From: Gammaproteobacteria bacterium
Lineage (GTDB): Bacteria; Pseudomonadota; Gammaproteobacteria; UBA6429; Thiohalophilaceae
DNA length: 64,000 bases
Direction: 5' to 3'
Assembly: GCA_016194635.1 (NCBI GenBank)
Contig: JACQBC010000013.1
Coordinates: 34,741-98,740 of the forward strand
A program made the position numbers and the translations under genes. Below the pieces are notes generated by a model. It searched no databases and was not told where the DNA came from. It worked only from the letters and a program-made list of their open reading frames with translations. Below are positions 53,013-60,841 of the stretch, piece after piece (position 1 is the stretch's first letter; every line of letters begins with the position of its first letter).

Positions 53013-53447
53013 GTGCAACGATTGGTATTGATAGTTGGTCTTGCGTTTGCGGGCCTGGTGCACGCCGGTTCAGACAACCGAATCATGAGAGTGGAAACGG
53101 CCGGTGATCTTTATGAAAGGTGTAAACCTCCAGTCGAGATTACACAAGGTGCACCGGTTGGCGCTGATGAAAGGGTTGTTAGCGCGGCAACTTGCCTTTC
53201 ATACATCTCCGGTTTTACCGACGGACATAACACGGCCGTAGCGTTTCTGGTCGTGAAGCAAAAAGGCGCGGCGAAAACCGCAAAGGACTTCAAGGAAGCC
53301 AGCGCCTTCTGCGACAGTCAAAGTATCACCACTGGAGCTATCGCCAAGATGGTAGTTGATGTTCTCGAAAGGTATCCGGAAAAGCGCAAGTTACCTGCGG
53401 GAATTCTTCTTCTGCAGGTTCTTCGTTCGGCAAAGCCATGCCAGTAG
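53013..53447 (+). CDS. Rap1a/Tai-like secreted putative immunity protein (gene cassette)
   Basis: 144 residues, signal peptide 'LIVGLAFAGLVHAG'. Mature part matches the Rap1a/Tai pattern: 'LYERCKPP', 'TCLSYISGFTDGHN', 'FCDSQSITTGAIAKMVVDVL', 'ERYPEKRKLPAGILLLQVLR' and final 'AKPCQ'. Conserved cysteines would make disulfides in the periplasm. Rap/Tai proteins neutralise type VI secretion amidases. No T6SS gene or amidase is adjacent, so it would be an orphan protective gene. GTG start with CGGAGG eight bases upstream. Confidence 0.78.
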   Translation: MQRLVLIVGLAFAGLVHAGSDNRIMRVETAGDLYERCKPPVEITQGAPVGADERVVSAATCLSYISGFTDGHNTAVAFLVVKQKGAAKTAKDFKEASAFCDSQSITTGAIAKMVVDVLERYPEKRKLPAGILLLQVLRSAKPCQ

Positions 53448-53454
53448 GACATAA

Positions 53455-53544
53455 ACCTAACTTCGCGTTCGAGGCCGACGCGGTGAGACAGCGCACCGTT
53501 TCCTGTCGTGGTCGTGCCCCGCGCGGCTCAACGCGGCGTTAGGC
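53455..53544 (+). repeat. attC site
   Basis: R'' ACCTAAC at 53455-53461 and R' GTTAGGC at 53538-53544. Longer variant (90 bases) with the CGGTGAGACAGCGCACCGTTTCC middle also seen at 57235, 59357 and 63001. Confidence 0.88.
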
Positions 53545-53568
53545 AAATCAAATAAAGGCAATCAGAAC

Positions 53569-53859
53569 ATGAACGCGTACCTTATTTTAGATTTTACTAT
53601 TCACGATTTTGAATCGTTTAAAGAATATATACAGAAAATACCAAAGTTCATCGAAAAGCATTTAGGCAGGTATATTGTTCGAGGTGAAGAACCAACGGTT
53701 ATGGAAGGAGATTGGAATCCTGAAAGAGTTGTCGTAATCGAATTTCCATCGAGAGAGAACGCTAAGGCTTTTCTAAAAGATCCTGAAGCTCAATCACTCT
53801 TTGCAATACGACACAAAACAACAACCAGCAAACTAGTATTGGTTGATGGATGTTTGTAA
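53569..53859 (+). CDS. DUF1330 family protein (gene cassette)
   Basis: 96 residues, a dimeric alpha/beta-barrel DUF1330 domain: 'YLILDFTIHDFESFKEYIQK', 'GRYIVRGEEPTVMEGDWNPE', 'RVVVIEFPSRENAKAFLKDP'. Function unknown. A second, more divergent DUF1330-like cassette is at 60842. ATG 24 bases after the attC. AT-rich. Confidence 0.9.
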   Translation: MNAYLILDFTIHDFESFKEYIQKIPKFIEKHLGRYIVRGEEPTVMEGDWNPERVVVIEFPSRENAKAFLKDPEAQSLFAIRHKTTTSKLVLVDGCL

Positions 53860-53876
53860 TTGATGTTTTATAAAAT

Positions 53877-53948
53877 GCCTAACACGTCGCTCAACACGGA
53901 CCTTCGGGTCGCTGCGCGCCCCTCGGCCAGTTAGCTCCAACGTTGGGC
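53877..53948 (+). repeat. attC site
   Basis: R'' GCCTAAC at 53877-53883 and R' GTTGGGC at 53942-53948. Confidence 0.88.
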
Positions 53949-53965
53949 GTCATAACAGGATAACC

Positions 53966-54433
53966 ATGAACATTTGCATCGCCACGACCGATAGTGAGAT
54001 TGCGGCTTGTTACCCTGTAATGCGGGAGCTTCGGCCGCATATCGCAGAAGACCAATTTCTTTCCCGGGTTAGGAATCAAGAAACCGCAGGCTATCGGCTG
54101 GCTTTTGTGCAGGAGTCCGATGGTTTGGTTGCCGTCGCGGGATTTCGGGTTGGTGAAAACCTAGCGTGGGGCCGTTTCCTGTACGTTGACGATCTTGTGA
54201 CCCTCCCTGCTCATCGCTCAAAAGGCTACGGGGCCAAGTTGCTTGCGTGGCTTAAAGAACACGCAAAAAAAGAAGGTTGTGTGCAATTTCACCTGGATTC
54301 CGGTACCCAACGGAAAGACGCACACCGCTTTTATGAACGTGAAGGCATGACAATGAACAGTTTACACTTTGCCGAGAACATAACGCCCAACAATGCGTTC
54401 AACCCGGACGCGCCTAAGCGGCGCGCCGGTTAA
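53966..54433 (+). CDS. GNAT family N-acetyltransferase (gene cassette)
   Basis: 155 residues. GNAT fold: 'ATTDSEIAACYPVMRELRPH', 'YRLAFVQESDGLVAVAGFRV', motif A 'VDDLVTLPAHRSKGYGAKLL' (RSKGYG), 'FHLDSGTQRKDAHRFYEREG'. This is the common small GNAT type that acetylates an unknown substrate. The last ~18 residues ('TPNNAFNPDAPKRRAG') come from the attC site, so the native C-terminus is probably lost. Start 18 bases after the attC R' box. Confidence 0.9.
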   Translation: MNICIATTDSEIAACYPVMRELRPHIAEDQFLSRVRNQETAGYRLAFVQESDGLVAVAGFRVGENLAWGRFLYVDDLVTLPAHRSKGYGAKLLAWLKEHAKKEGCVQFHLDSGTQRKDAHRFYEREGMTMNSLHFAENITPNNAFNPDAPKRRAG

Positions 54434-54447
54434 CGCGAACGTTAGGG
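54385..54447 (+). repeat. attC site
   Basis: R'' GCCCAAC at 54385-54391 and R' GTTAGGG at 54441-54447. Stem CAACCCGGACGCGCC / GGCGCGCCGGTT. Confidence 0.88.
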
Positions 54448-54453
54448 CTTAAT

Positions 54454-54795
54454 ATGCACAAATACTCAATCGGTGGTATAGCAATCGGCATCATGCAGGT
54501 AGTTGATGCTGGCATTCTTTATTCAAACAACGGTGCTTGTGAGGGCATATCGCTAGCCCTTTCTGGCGTGGAGTTTTTATGGGCGATCACGTCGCTCGTG
54601 GTGGCAATCCGAGTCAAACACCCACCTACGCGCCTGCTCGCCATAGCATTTTTTGCATACAATGTTTTCGGTTGGCTGCTGGGTTTGTTCATGGCTACCC
54701 CATCCACGTCAGTTATTGTTCCAATGTGGTTTGTTATTTTCGGTGGTGTCTTTGGTCTTGCCTATGCAGCGAGTTCGGTCTATGTCGCCAAATAG
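54454..54795 (+). CDS. small four-helix membrane protein (gene cassette)
   Basis: 113 residues with helices at about 5-23, 34-53, 61-80 and 87-109; the middle has 'LLAIAFFAYNVFGWLLGLFM'. No family recognised. ATG six bases after the attC R' box, stop TAG immediately before the next R'' box, so the cassette is almost all coding sequence. Confidence 0.7.
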   Translation: MHKYSIGGIAIGIMQVVDAGILYSNNGACEGISLALSGVEFLWAITSLVVAIRVKHPPTRLLAIAFFAYNVFGWLLGLFMATPSTSVIVPMWFVIFGGVFGLAYAASSVYVAK

Positions 54796-54858
54796 CCCTA
54801 ACCCTACGCTCAAGCGGGACTGCGCAAAAGCGCGCAGCCCCTTAGCTCCACGTTAGGC
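54796..54858 (+). repeat. attC site
   Basis: R'' CCCTAAC at 54796-54802 and R' GTTAGGC at 54852-54858. Stem AGCGGGACTGCGC / GCGCGCAGCCCC. Confidence 0.88.
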
Positions 54859-54861
54859 CGC

Positions 54862-55425
54862 ATGTGGGGAAAATTCTCAATGAGCCAGACAAAAACCTTC
54901 AAGGCAAAACTTCGTAGCCCAGCAGACATCGCCAAAAGCGAGGCCAATTGGGCATACTTAGTATTGCCCAAGAAGATAAGCGATATTCTTCCTAGACGCG
55001 GGAGGACAACTGTAGATGTGCAGATTGGCGGAATCAATTTCCAGGCCACTTTAGAACCAGATGGTCAGCTCAGTCACTGGCTGAAAATTAATGAAAATAT
55101 ATACACAGCCGCCGGGGCAACGATTGGTGATGTAGTTTCACTCAAGATAGCCCCCGTTGATCAGGAGCCGGAGCCTGAGGTCCCACCAGACTTAATGAAC
55201 GCACTCGCTGCCGCCCCAGCAGCTTTTTCAACTTGGCAGGCAACCACAACACTAGCGCGGCTCGACTGGGTACACTGGATTACAACTGCCAAACAAGCCA
55301 AGACTCGCGCTCAACGCATTAGCAATGCCTGTGACATGCTCGCATCTGGAAAGAAAAGAGTTTGCTGCTTCGACCCTTCTGGCTACTACAGCAAAGCGCT
55401 CAGTGCTCCGAAGGAGGCGGATTGA
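54862..55425 (+). CDS. YdeI/OmdA-like (DUF1905 plus OmdA) protein (gene cassette)
   Basis: 187 residues. N-terminal DUF1905-like domain 'FKAKLRSPADIAKSEANWAY' and 'VLPKKISDILPRRGRTTVDV', strand-rich 'DGQLSHWLKINENIYTAAGA', then 'EVPPDLMNALAAAPAAFSTW' and a helical OmdA (bacteriocin-protection) end 'DWVHWITTAKQAKTRAQRIS'. YdeI-type proteins have been tied to protection from bacteriocins and cationic peptides. ATG 54862 lies three bases from R'; ATG 54880 (MSQTKTF) is the likelier homologous start. Confidence 0.82.
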   Translation: MWGKFSMSQTKTFKAKLRSPADIAKSEANWAYLVLPKKISDILPRRGRTTVDVQIGGINFQATLEPDGQLSHWLKINENIYTAAGATIGDVVSLKIAPVDQEPEPEVPPDLMNALAAAPAAFSTWQATTTLARLDWVHWITTAKQAKTRAQRISNACDMLASGKKRVCCFDPSGYYSKALSAPKEAD

Positions 55426-55440
55426 GTCTGCCTCGCATTC

Positions 55441-55503
55441 GCCTAACATGGCGCTCAAGCGGGACGGTCGCTATCGCGCCCGCCCCTTAGCTTTACGTTA
55501 GCT
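55441..55503 (+). repeat. attC site
   Basis: R'' GCCTAAC at 55441-55447 and R' GTTAGCT at 55497-55503. Confidence 0.85.
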
Positions 55504-55542
55504 TTTTAATGACCTAATTAGTTAATTGTGAGATAAATTAGC

Positions 55543-56409
55543 ATGAATTTAAGTTACTTTTCATTGGTAGTAATTTTTAGTATTTTACTAATTACTGATA
55601 GTGTAATTGCAATAAGTGGAGCTGTTTCGGTTATAGAATTACGACTTGTAAATGATAAAGAGACAAAAAGCACAGACACTTTTAATTATAAAATAATTGA
55701 TTCGGACGGTAGTGTGAATATCGTAAAAGTATATACATTGAAACCACCATTATTGGATTATAAATCAATAAAATATGCAACTGCTTCCAATGATTCAAGG
55801 ATGGGGGTTCCCGCTGTAGTAATTTATTTTAACGAGGAGGGTAAAACAGATCTGTACAAATTAACTCGTAAGTATTTATCAAAGTCAATCGCGATAGTAA
55901 TAGATAATGAAGTAGTATCATCTGCGGTGATTCGAGGTGCAATTTCTGGCGGTGTAATGGAAATTTCTCCACTGTCATCAGAAGATGCAGCTCAAGAAAT
56001 AGCCAATAAGATAAATATTGCAGTAGGTGTCAAAGAACCACCACATCAGTTAAAACAACGTGACCCTCCAACACAAGCGTATCGATGTTATGCAATAGAA
56101 ATTAACACAGCAGCAATAAACACATGTATAGAACACCATGAAATTCTAAATCAACATGCCCAGACTGCATTAACAACATGGATGAATAGAAATAAAACCA
56201 TTGCTGAACAGTATTCTAAAGAGTGCAGTCAAGATATAAGATCAAGAGCAAGTAATGATGAAGAATTCGAAATTTCGCGTAAAAATATGGAAAAAGCAAA
56301 TAATCTAATTCTTGAAGGTATTAAGGCACTACCTTCAAAAGCATGCGAAGAGATGATTAAAGATCTTGAAAATCCACAACAAGATCTCAGTGGTAAACGT
56401 TATAAATAA
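55543..56409 (+). CDS. exported protein with a SecD P1-head-like domain (AT-rich gene cassette)
   Basis: 288 residues. Signal/anchor 'FSLVVIFSILLITDSVIAI', then a region up to ~165 resembling the SecDF P1 head domain: 'GVPAVVIYFNEEGKTDLYKL', 'TRKYLSKSIAIVIDNEVVSS', 'AVIRGAISGGVMEIS', 'SSEDAAQEIANKIN'. The end (~185-280) is a helical, lysine-rich segment with four cysteines. There are no SecD membrane helices, so it is not a translocase; the domain may act as a free periplasmic binding module. Strikingly AT-rich, unlike its neighbours. Unusually large for a cassette. Confidence 0.75.
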   Translation: MNLSYFSLVVIFSILLITDSVIAISGAVSVIELRLVNDKETKSTDTFNYKIIDSDGSVNIVKVYTLKPPLLDYKSIKYATASNDSRMGVPAVVIYFNEEGKTDLYKLTRKYLSKSIAIVIDNEVVSSAVIRGAISGGVMEISPLSSEDAAQEIANKINIAVGVKEPPHQLKQRDPPTQAYRCYAIEINTAAINTCIEHHEILNQHAQTALTTWMNRNKTIAEQYSKECSQDIRSRASNDEEFEISRKNMEKANNLILEGIKALPSKACEEMIKDLENPQQDLSGKRYK

Positions 56410-56412
56410 AAA

Positions 56413-56474
56413 AGCTAACAAGCGCATCAAGGCGACGGCAAAAAGCGCCGCGCCTTATGCGAAACGTGTTAGGC
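56413..56474 (+). repeat. attC site
   Basis: R'' AGCTAAC at 56413-56419 and R' GTTAGGC at 56468-56474. Stem AAGGCGACGGC / GCGCCGCGCCTT. Confidence 0.85.
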
Positions 56475-56498
56475 CGTAATTTCACATTGGGAGTTTTC

Positions 56499-56807
56499 AT
56501 GACCATCAACTTTGAAGATTCGGTAAAACAAGAAATATGGGCAACTGTTCGTGCGATGAATGACGCATGGACAAAAGGCAATCCCGACGACCTTGCCAAG
56601 TTTTTTCATCGAGACATGGTTGCCATTACGGCTACCGACCGTAATCGTCTCGATGGTGGCGCTGCTTGTATTGCTGGTTGGAAAGGCTTTGCCACCGCCG
56701 CGCGCATTCACCGCTGGGAGGAAGTCGATCCCATACCCGGCCTAACATGGCGTTCGAGCGGGACGCGCCAAAAGCGGCGCGCCCCTCAACTTTACGTTAG
56801 ACTATGA
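56499..56807 (+). CDS. NTF2-like (DUF4440/SnoaL-type) protein, truncated (gene cassette)
   Basis: 102 residues. The first ~78 residues are an NTF2-like start: 'DSVKQEIWATVRAMNDAWTK', 'GNPDDLAKFFHRDMVAITAT', 'RLDGGAACIAGWKGFATAAR'. The strands that should close the barrel are missing: the frame reads directly into the attC ('PGLTWRSSGTRQKRRAP'), so the 3' part was lost when the attC was joined. Probably not functional as a normal NTF2 fold. The longer upstream frame is rejected since the ATG at 56499 fits the family start after GGGAG. Confidence 0.65.
   Translation: MTINFEDSVKQEIWATVRAMNDAWTKGNPDDLAKFFHRDMVAITATDRNRLDGGAACIAGWKGFATAARIHRWEEVDPIPGLTWRSSGTRQKRRAPQLYVRL
56740..56802 (+). repeat. 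attC site
   Basis: R'' GCCTAAC at 56740-56746 and R' GTTAGAC at 56796-56802. The next gene's ATG starts two bases later. Confidence 0.88.
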
Positions 56808-57256
56808 AACGCGAAGATCTGAGATTGCTTTTAGCAATTGTGATCGCCCCACTCGCAGCGTCCATATTGTTTTCTAGCGGGCTTTTTGCCGCACTCATCT
56901 TTCTGGAGCCGCCTCGGAGTTTGGGTGATATCGTAGGAAAGGTCATGCATTTAACCCTGTTGGAAATTCCAGCCAGCTATATGGCAACAATTGTTTTAGG
57001 TGCTCCGTATTTTTTGCTCTTGAAGCGATGTAATCAGCTGACACTAGTTCGCCTCGTAGCTGGTGGTGCACTAGGTGGAATTCTTCTATACGTAGGTCTA
57101 GTTGTCGTCCTTCCTTCAGGAAAAATACAAGCTCTCTTCTGGTGGGCTGGCCTGGGGATGGTAGAGGAATCTATAATTTCTGGAGTGCTGGGGATATCTG
57201 TAGCGGTCGTGTTTTATTTTGTTGGCATAACACATCGTTCGAGAGGGACGCGGTGA
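56804..57256 (+). CDS. four-helix membrane protein (gene cassette)
   Basis: 150 residues. Helices at about 9-32, 48-72 ('SYMATIVLGAPYFLLL'), 82-104 and 112-142. No family recognised with confidence. The last seven residues ('HRSRGTR') are translated from the attC. ATG two bases after the R' box with no leader, so expression depends on upstream transcription and translation. Confidence 0.7.
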   Translation: MKREDLRLLLAIVIAPLAASILFSSGLFAALIFLEPPRSLGDIVGKVMHLTLLEIPASYMATIVLGAPYFLLLKRCNQLTLVRLVAGGALGGILLYVGLVVVLPSGKIQALFWWAGLGMVEESIISGVLGISVAVVFYFVGITHRSRGTR

Positions 57257-57314
57257 AACGTCGCATTGTTTCCTGTAAGCTCAGTGGCCCGCGCCCCTCA
57301 ACTCTGCGTTAGGT
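57235..57314 (+). repeat. attC site
   Basis: R'' GCATAAC at 57235-57241 and R' GTTAGGT at 57308-57314. Long variant with CGGTGAAACGTCGCATTGTT middle. Confidence 0.85.
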
Positions 57315-57320
57315 GCTTGT

Positions 57321-58148
57321 ATGCCTTGGTTACCCTTCTACGCATCAGAAAACGATTTACCAACGCTTCTATTGCATCTCAACGCATCGGAAGAAATAGC
57401 ATTTGTCGTTTCAAATGGCCCGGGGAAGTGGATTGCTGTGAAAGCACTCGAATCTTTGAAAGATGGCCGCTACTGTTTATGGCATGTACCAAGCGGGCCT
57501 CTTCCCCTTTTTCGCGGCGCGAAAGAGGCACCGGGTGAAATTACAAACCCATTTGCTGGTTGGTCTGAGGAAAAAGCGGGGGCCGATCCAACGAAACCAT
57601 ATTTTGGCGCTGGCCACCCAGGAGTGTTTTGGCTGAATGTTCGCTGTCTGGCCGCCGAGAGGCTTCTTGCTCCGCTCGATATGCGCAACACCGCAATAGC
57701 GCTGACCCCAGAAATGAAGGAACATCTGGCTCAGGGCTATACCGCTAGTCGTCAACCAAGTCCGAGTCCGATATGGACATTTTCTGCTCTGGCTGGCGCT
57801 GGCGCCTTCAATTCCAATGCAGAAGACATGATGCGGTTCGTTCGAGCAAATATTGAGGATAGCTCTTCAATGTCACGAACGCTCAAGAAAATGCACACGC
57901 CACAATTTGATGGTGATACTGGAATCGGCTGGATGCAGCCGGCATTTCTGGATAGATTTTTTGGCAATAAAACGGTGGTCTGGCACAACGGCATGGTGGG
58001 AGGCTATGCGTCTTATGTATCCGTAGACACGAAGACCAAGACCGGTATCGTCGTTCTTTCAAACAAAGCGGTTGACGTTACGATGTTGGGAATGATGCTG
58101 ACACGTCAGGCACGCACACAATCATGGTCATCTCAACACGCCTTCTAA
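57321..58148 (+). CDS. chimeric protein: unknown N-terminal domain fused to the C-terminal half of a class C beta-lactamase-like protein
   Basis: 275 residues. Residues 1-~107 form one domain ('MPWLPFYASENDLPTLLLHL', 'LFRGAKEAPGEITNPFAGWS', 'GAGHPGVFWLNVR') of a type often seen in cassettes, with no known function. From ~110 on ('LLAPLDMRNTAIALTPEMKE', 'GAGAFNSNAEDMMRFVRANI', 'VVWHNGMVGGYASYVSVDTK') it matches the second half of serine beta-lactamase/esterase proteins: 'HNG' replaces KTG. The SxxK and YxN motifs that belong in the missing first half are absent, so it cannot act as a beta-lactamase. Looks like an in-frame fusion of two cassette genes. Confidence 0.75.
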   Translation: MPWLPFYASENDLPTLLLHLNASEEIAFVVSNGPGKWIAVKALESLKDGRYCLWHVPSGPLPLFRGAKEAPGEITNPFAGWSEEKAGADPTKPYFGAGHPGVFWLNVRCLAAERLLAPLDMRNTAIALTPEMKEHLAQGYTASRQPSPSPIWTFSALAGAGAFNSNAEDMMRFVRANIEDSSSMSRTLKKMHTPQFDGDTGIGWMQPAFLDRFFGNKTVVWHNGMVGGYASYVSVDTKTKTGIVVLSNKAVDVTMLGMMLTRQARTQSWSSQHAF

Positions 58149-58205
58149 CAGGGCGTTCGAGAGGGACGCGCCAAAACCGGCGCGCCCCTCAACTTTACGT
58201 TCGGC
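58143..58205 (+). repeat. attC site
   Basis: R'' TTCTAAC at 58143-58149 and R' GTTCGGC at 58199-58205 (C at the fourth position is unusual). Stem GAGAGGGACGCGCC / GGCGCGCCCCTC. Confidence 0.85.
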
Positions 58206-58220
58206 ATCTAGGAGATATAT

Positions 58221-58988
58221 GTGAGTTTTGAACCTCAAAACGATCTTGAGCGATCTTTAGCGAAAGCAGCTAGCGATCCTGCGCACCGCCCACAGTTCTA
58301 TAAAGATTTGTCACAATCCGATATTTTCATAGTCCAGCATGGGAAGCAGCTTCCGGCACAGCATACGAAAACTACGCTTGCCGAAGGCACGACGACTCAA
58401 ATTCAGAATATCGAGCATAACGGCAAGCCACACATTCCAGTTTTTTCCTCTCTTGCTAGGCTTCAGGCTGCTCTTTCTCACGAGGCGGCCTATCTAGGAA
58501 TGAATGCTTTAGAGTTTATGAAACTTACAAAAGGGGCGGCACTGCTATTAAATCCAGGGGCTGATTTTGGAAAAGAATTCACACCTGAGGAAATAGCATC
58601 CATTGTCGATGGCTCTATCTGGCATTCCAATGAGCGCTACACGGTAAAAAAGGAAGTTAAGGTCATGCTCGGTCAGCCAAAGAATTTTCCCACTGAACTG
58701 GTCAATGCCCTAGGCCGTCTTTTCAAGAAGAAAAAGCAAGTTAAACGTGCTTGGATTGCACACATTTTCAACCCCGATGACGGGCAGAAGCCACACACGC
58801 TAATTGCTATTGATGTTTCAGAAAACTTCGATGAAGTGTCTGCTGAAGCTGGCATCGTCGTCAGAAACGTTAGCATCCCTGATCCACCCGTTGATTTCAT
58901 GCCAATTACTGGGAAGGGCGGGCTTGACGATTACTTCGTCAAAGAAACAAAGCCTTTTTACGAACGACGTTTTCTCGGCCTGTTCTGA
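58221..58988 (+). CDS. SseB family protein (gene cassette)
   Basis: 255 residues. N-terminal SseB domain: 'PQNDLERSLAKAASDPAHRP', 'FYKDLSQSDIFIVQHG', 'HIPVFSSLARLQAALSHEAA' and 'GAALLLNPGADFGKEFTPEE'. C-terminal SseB domain: 'VKVMLGQPKNFPTELVNALG', 'IAHIFNPDDGQKPHTLIAID'. E. coli SseB is known for enhanced serine sensitivity; the molecular role is unknown. GTG start with AGGAG seven bases before. Complete, no truncation seen. Confidence 0.88.
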   Translation: MSFEPQNDLERSLAKAASDPAHRPQFYKDLSQSDIFIVQHGKQLPAQHTKTTLAEGTTTQIQNIEHNGKPHIPVFSSLARLQAALSHEAAYLGMNALEFMKLTKGAALLLNPGADFGKEFTPEEIASIVDGSIWHSNERYTVKKEVKVMLGQPKNFPTELVNALGRLFKKKKQVKRAWIAHIFNPDDGQKPHTLIAIDVSENFDEVSAEAGIVVRNVSIPDPPVDFMPITGKGGLDDYFVKETKPFYERRFLGLF

Positions 58989-58992
58989 AGAT

Positions 58993-59051
58993 GCCGAACA
59001 ATTCGTTCCAGCGGACGCGCTAAAGCGCGCCGCTGAACTCAATCGTTAGGG
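58993..59051 (+). repeat. attC site
   Basis: R'' GCCGAAC at 58993-58999 and R' GTTAGGG at 59045-59051. Stem CCAGCGGACGCGC / GCGCGCCGCTG. Confidence 0.85.
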
Positions 59052-59056
59052 TTTCA

Positions 59057-59362
59057 ATGCCCAGAGAATTTTTCATTGCAGTTGGGTTGGGCCTTGCGGC
59101 TGCGCTCGCATTTCTTGCCAGCAGTTTTTTCTTTGGTGTCTATATCGAGAAGTCGGTTTGGTTCTGGGTCTCGCTACCCGGTGCCAAGCTCAAACATTTC
59201 ATAGACGCCTCGGTAACGCCTTCTGGCGCTGGGTTCTTCTTCGGTTCTCAGCGCCAAGGTATGCAGCATCTTTTTATGCTGGTTTGTATTCTGTTAGTGT
59301 GGGTGCCAATCTTTTCGGTAGTTGCTTGGGGGCTTAGGCATGCACGACCCAAGAAACCCTAA
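59057..59362 (+). CDS. small membrane protein (gene cassette)
   Basis: 101 residues with two helices (about 5-27 'FIAVGLGLAAALAFLASSFF' and 70-92 'LFMLVCILLVWVPIFSVVAW') and a ~40-residue loop with 'WFWVSLPGAKLKHFID'. No family recognised. ATG six bases after the R' box; stop overlaps the next R'' box. Confidence 0.68.
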   Translation: MPREFFIAVGLGLAAALAFLASSFFFGVYIEKSVWFWVSLPGAKLKHFIDASVTPSGAGFFFGSQRQGMQHLFMLVCILLVWVPIFSVVAWGLRHARPKKP

Positions 59363-59446
59363 CAATGTGTTCGAGGCGGACGCGGTGAAGCGGCGCCCCG
59401 TTTCCTGTTATGTTCGTACACCGCGCCGCTCAACAAAACGTTATAT
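59357..59446 (+). repeat. attC site
   Basis: R'' CCCTAAC at 59357-59363 and R' GTTATAT at 59440-59446. Long variant with CGGTGAAGCGGCGCCCCGTT middle. Confidence 0.85.
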
Positions 59447-59449
59447 GCC

Positions 59450-59755
59450 ATGAAGGATGAAGTTCACATGTTCCTAGCCGAAGCTTCAGCTCTAGAAGGT
59501 AATGAATCTGGTTACCCTAAAGGCGAAAGACATGCCATGCTTGTGTTTATCAAACAGGATGAAGACACCGATCATGATTGGGAAAAAGCAGAGTACACAA
59601 TCAAAGAGGCGAAATGGGATAATGTAGAAATACGCAAGGCAGGTGGACTTTTATCGGAAAACCTAAATGGAAAAGAACAAACATTTATTGACTGTTATGA
59701 GAGTGCCTTGTTTAAAGGAAGTGCCATTTTAATTTATTCAGGAATTATAAACTAA
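59450..59755 (+). CDS. hypothetical cassette protein
   Basis: 101 residues, acidic, soluble. It has 'RHAMLVFIKQDEDTDHDWEK', 'AEYTIKEAKWDNVEIRKAGG' and 'FIDCYESALFKGSAILIYSG'. The strand-rich, repeated 'AE..ik..gW..veirKaG' layout is common in integron cassette proteins of unknown role. ATG three bases after the attC R' box; an in-frame second methionine is at residue 7. Confidence 0.7.
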   Translation: MKDEVHMFLAEASALEGNESGYPKGERHAMLVFIKQDEDTDHDWEKAEYTIKEAKWDNVEIRKAGGLLSENLNGKEQTFIDCYESALFKGSAILIYSGIIN

Positions 59756-59759
59756 TGGC

Positions 59760-59842
59760 ATATAACAACCGCATCAAATCGCCCGCAAAAATACGCGGGC
59801 TCGGACCTCGCTGTCGCTCGGCCGCTTAGCTTAGCGTTAGGC
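59760..59842 (+). repeat. attC site
   Basis: R'' ATATAAC at 59760-59766 and R' GTTAGGC at 59836-59842. Right arm GGACCTCGCTGTCGCTCGGC is shared with the sites at 51880 and 52927. Confidence 0.82.
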
Positions 59843-59866
59843 GTCACGTTAAAGAAAGGAGTAATC

Positions 59867-60742
59867 GTGGAAATTAAAAAGATCAACGTCATTCTGTCGT
59901 TTATCGCATTGTTTTCGATCCCGTCTAGTTCCTTCGGCGGGCCACTTGAGGAAGGCTCTGCCGCAATCCAACAGAAAGACTATAAAAAAGCGCTTTCGCT
60001 CCTATTACCAATAGCGAAGGAGGGAAACGCATTCGCACAATTCAACGTCGGTGTTATGTACGCACAGGGCCTGGGTGTAGAGAAAAATGAAAAGGAGGCC
60101 ACGCAGTGGTATCGAAAGGCAGCGGACCAAGGAGATTCTGATGCCCAATCCAATCTAGCCCTGATGTATGAAGCAGGTAGCGGGCTCGAAAAAGATTACC
60201 AAAAATCGATGGAATGGTACTTAAAGGCAGCTACGCAAGGGAACGCTATGGCTCAGCAGAACATCGGGTCACTTTATTTCAATGGCTACGGCGTAAAGAA
60301 AGACGACAAGAAAGCCTTTGAGTGGTACTCGAAGGCGGCGAGCCAAGGCTTGCCGCTCGCACAAAACAGTCTCGGTGGAATGTATGTAAAAGGATGGGGC
60401 GTCGAAAAAGACGTCAATAAAGGATTGGAGTGGATCATGAAAGCCGCGGAGCAAGGACTGCCAATTGCGCGGGAAAATGCGTCCAAGATTTACTATAACG
60501 ATGCAAAGCAAGGAAATCCCGAGGCGATGCATAACGTTGCAACAATGTGTTTACAAGGTTAGGCAGGCAAACAGAATCCCCTGGACTGTATTTCTTGGTA
60601 TGAAAAAGCGGCTAAAAAAGGCATTGATGCATCGCGTAACTCACTAGCTAAAGTCTACGAAAAGGGATTATTCGGTATCCCTGCTGACAAACAAAAAGCA
60701 CAATATTGGAAATCGCAAATTGGAAAGAAAGCAGAACAATGA
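59867..60742 (+). pseudogene. secreted Sel1-repeat protein interrupted by an in-frame amber codon
   Basis: Signal peptide 'VILSFIALFSIPSSSFGG', then Sel1/TPR-like repeats every 36 residues ('AQFNVGVMYAQGLGVEKNEK', 'EATQWYRKAADQGDSDAQSN', and so on). The frame stops at TAG 60560-60562 after 'ATMCLQG'. The same frame continues without a break as 'AGKQNPLDCISWYEKAAKKG' and more repeat sequence to TGA at 60740-60742, two bases before the attC. So a single nonsense change splits a 291-residue protein. The 231-residue N-terminal product may still fold, since repeats are modular. GTG start with AAAGGAG. Sel1 proteins act as protein-binding scaffolds. Confidence 0.85.
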
Positions 60743-60743
60743 C

Positions 60744-60823
60744 GCTCAACAAGACGCTCAAGTCGGACTCGCTACGTCGGCGCTACGCGCCGCTTCCGCT
60801 CGCCGCTTAGCTCAGCGTTATGT
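60744..60823 (+). repeat. attC site
   Basis: R'' GCTCAAC at 60744-60750 and R' GTTATGT at 60817-60823. Arms GTCGGACTCGCTACGTCGGC / GCCGCTTCCGCTCGCCGC. Confidence 0.8.
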
Positions 60824-60841
60824 GTTAAAGGCCAAGTAATT

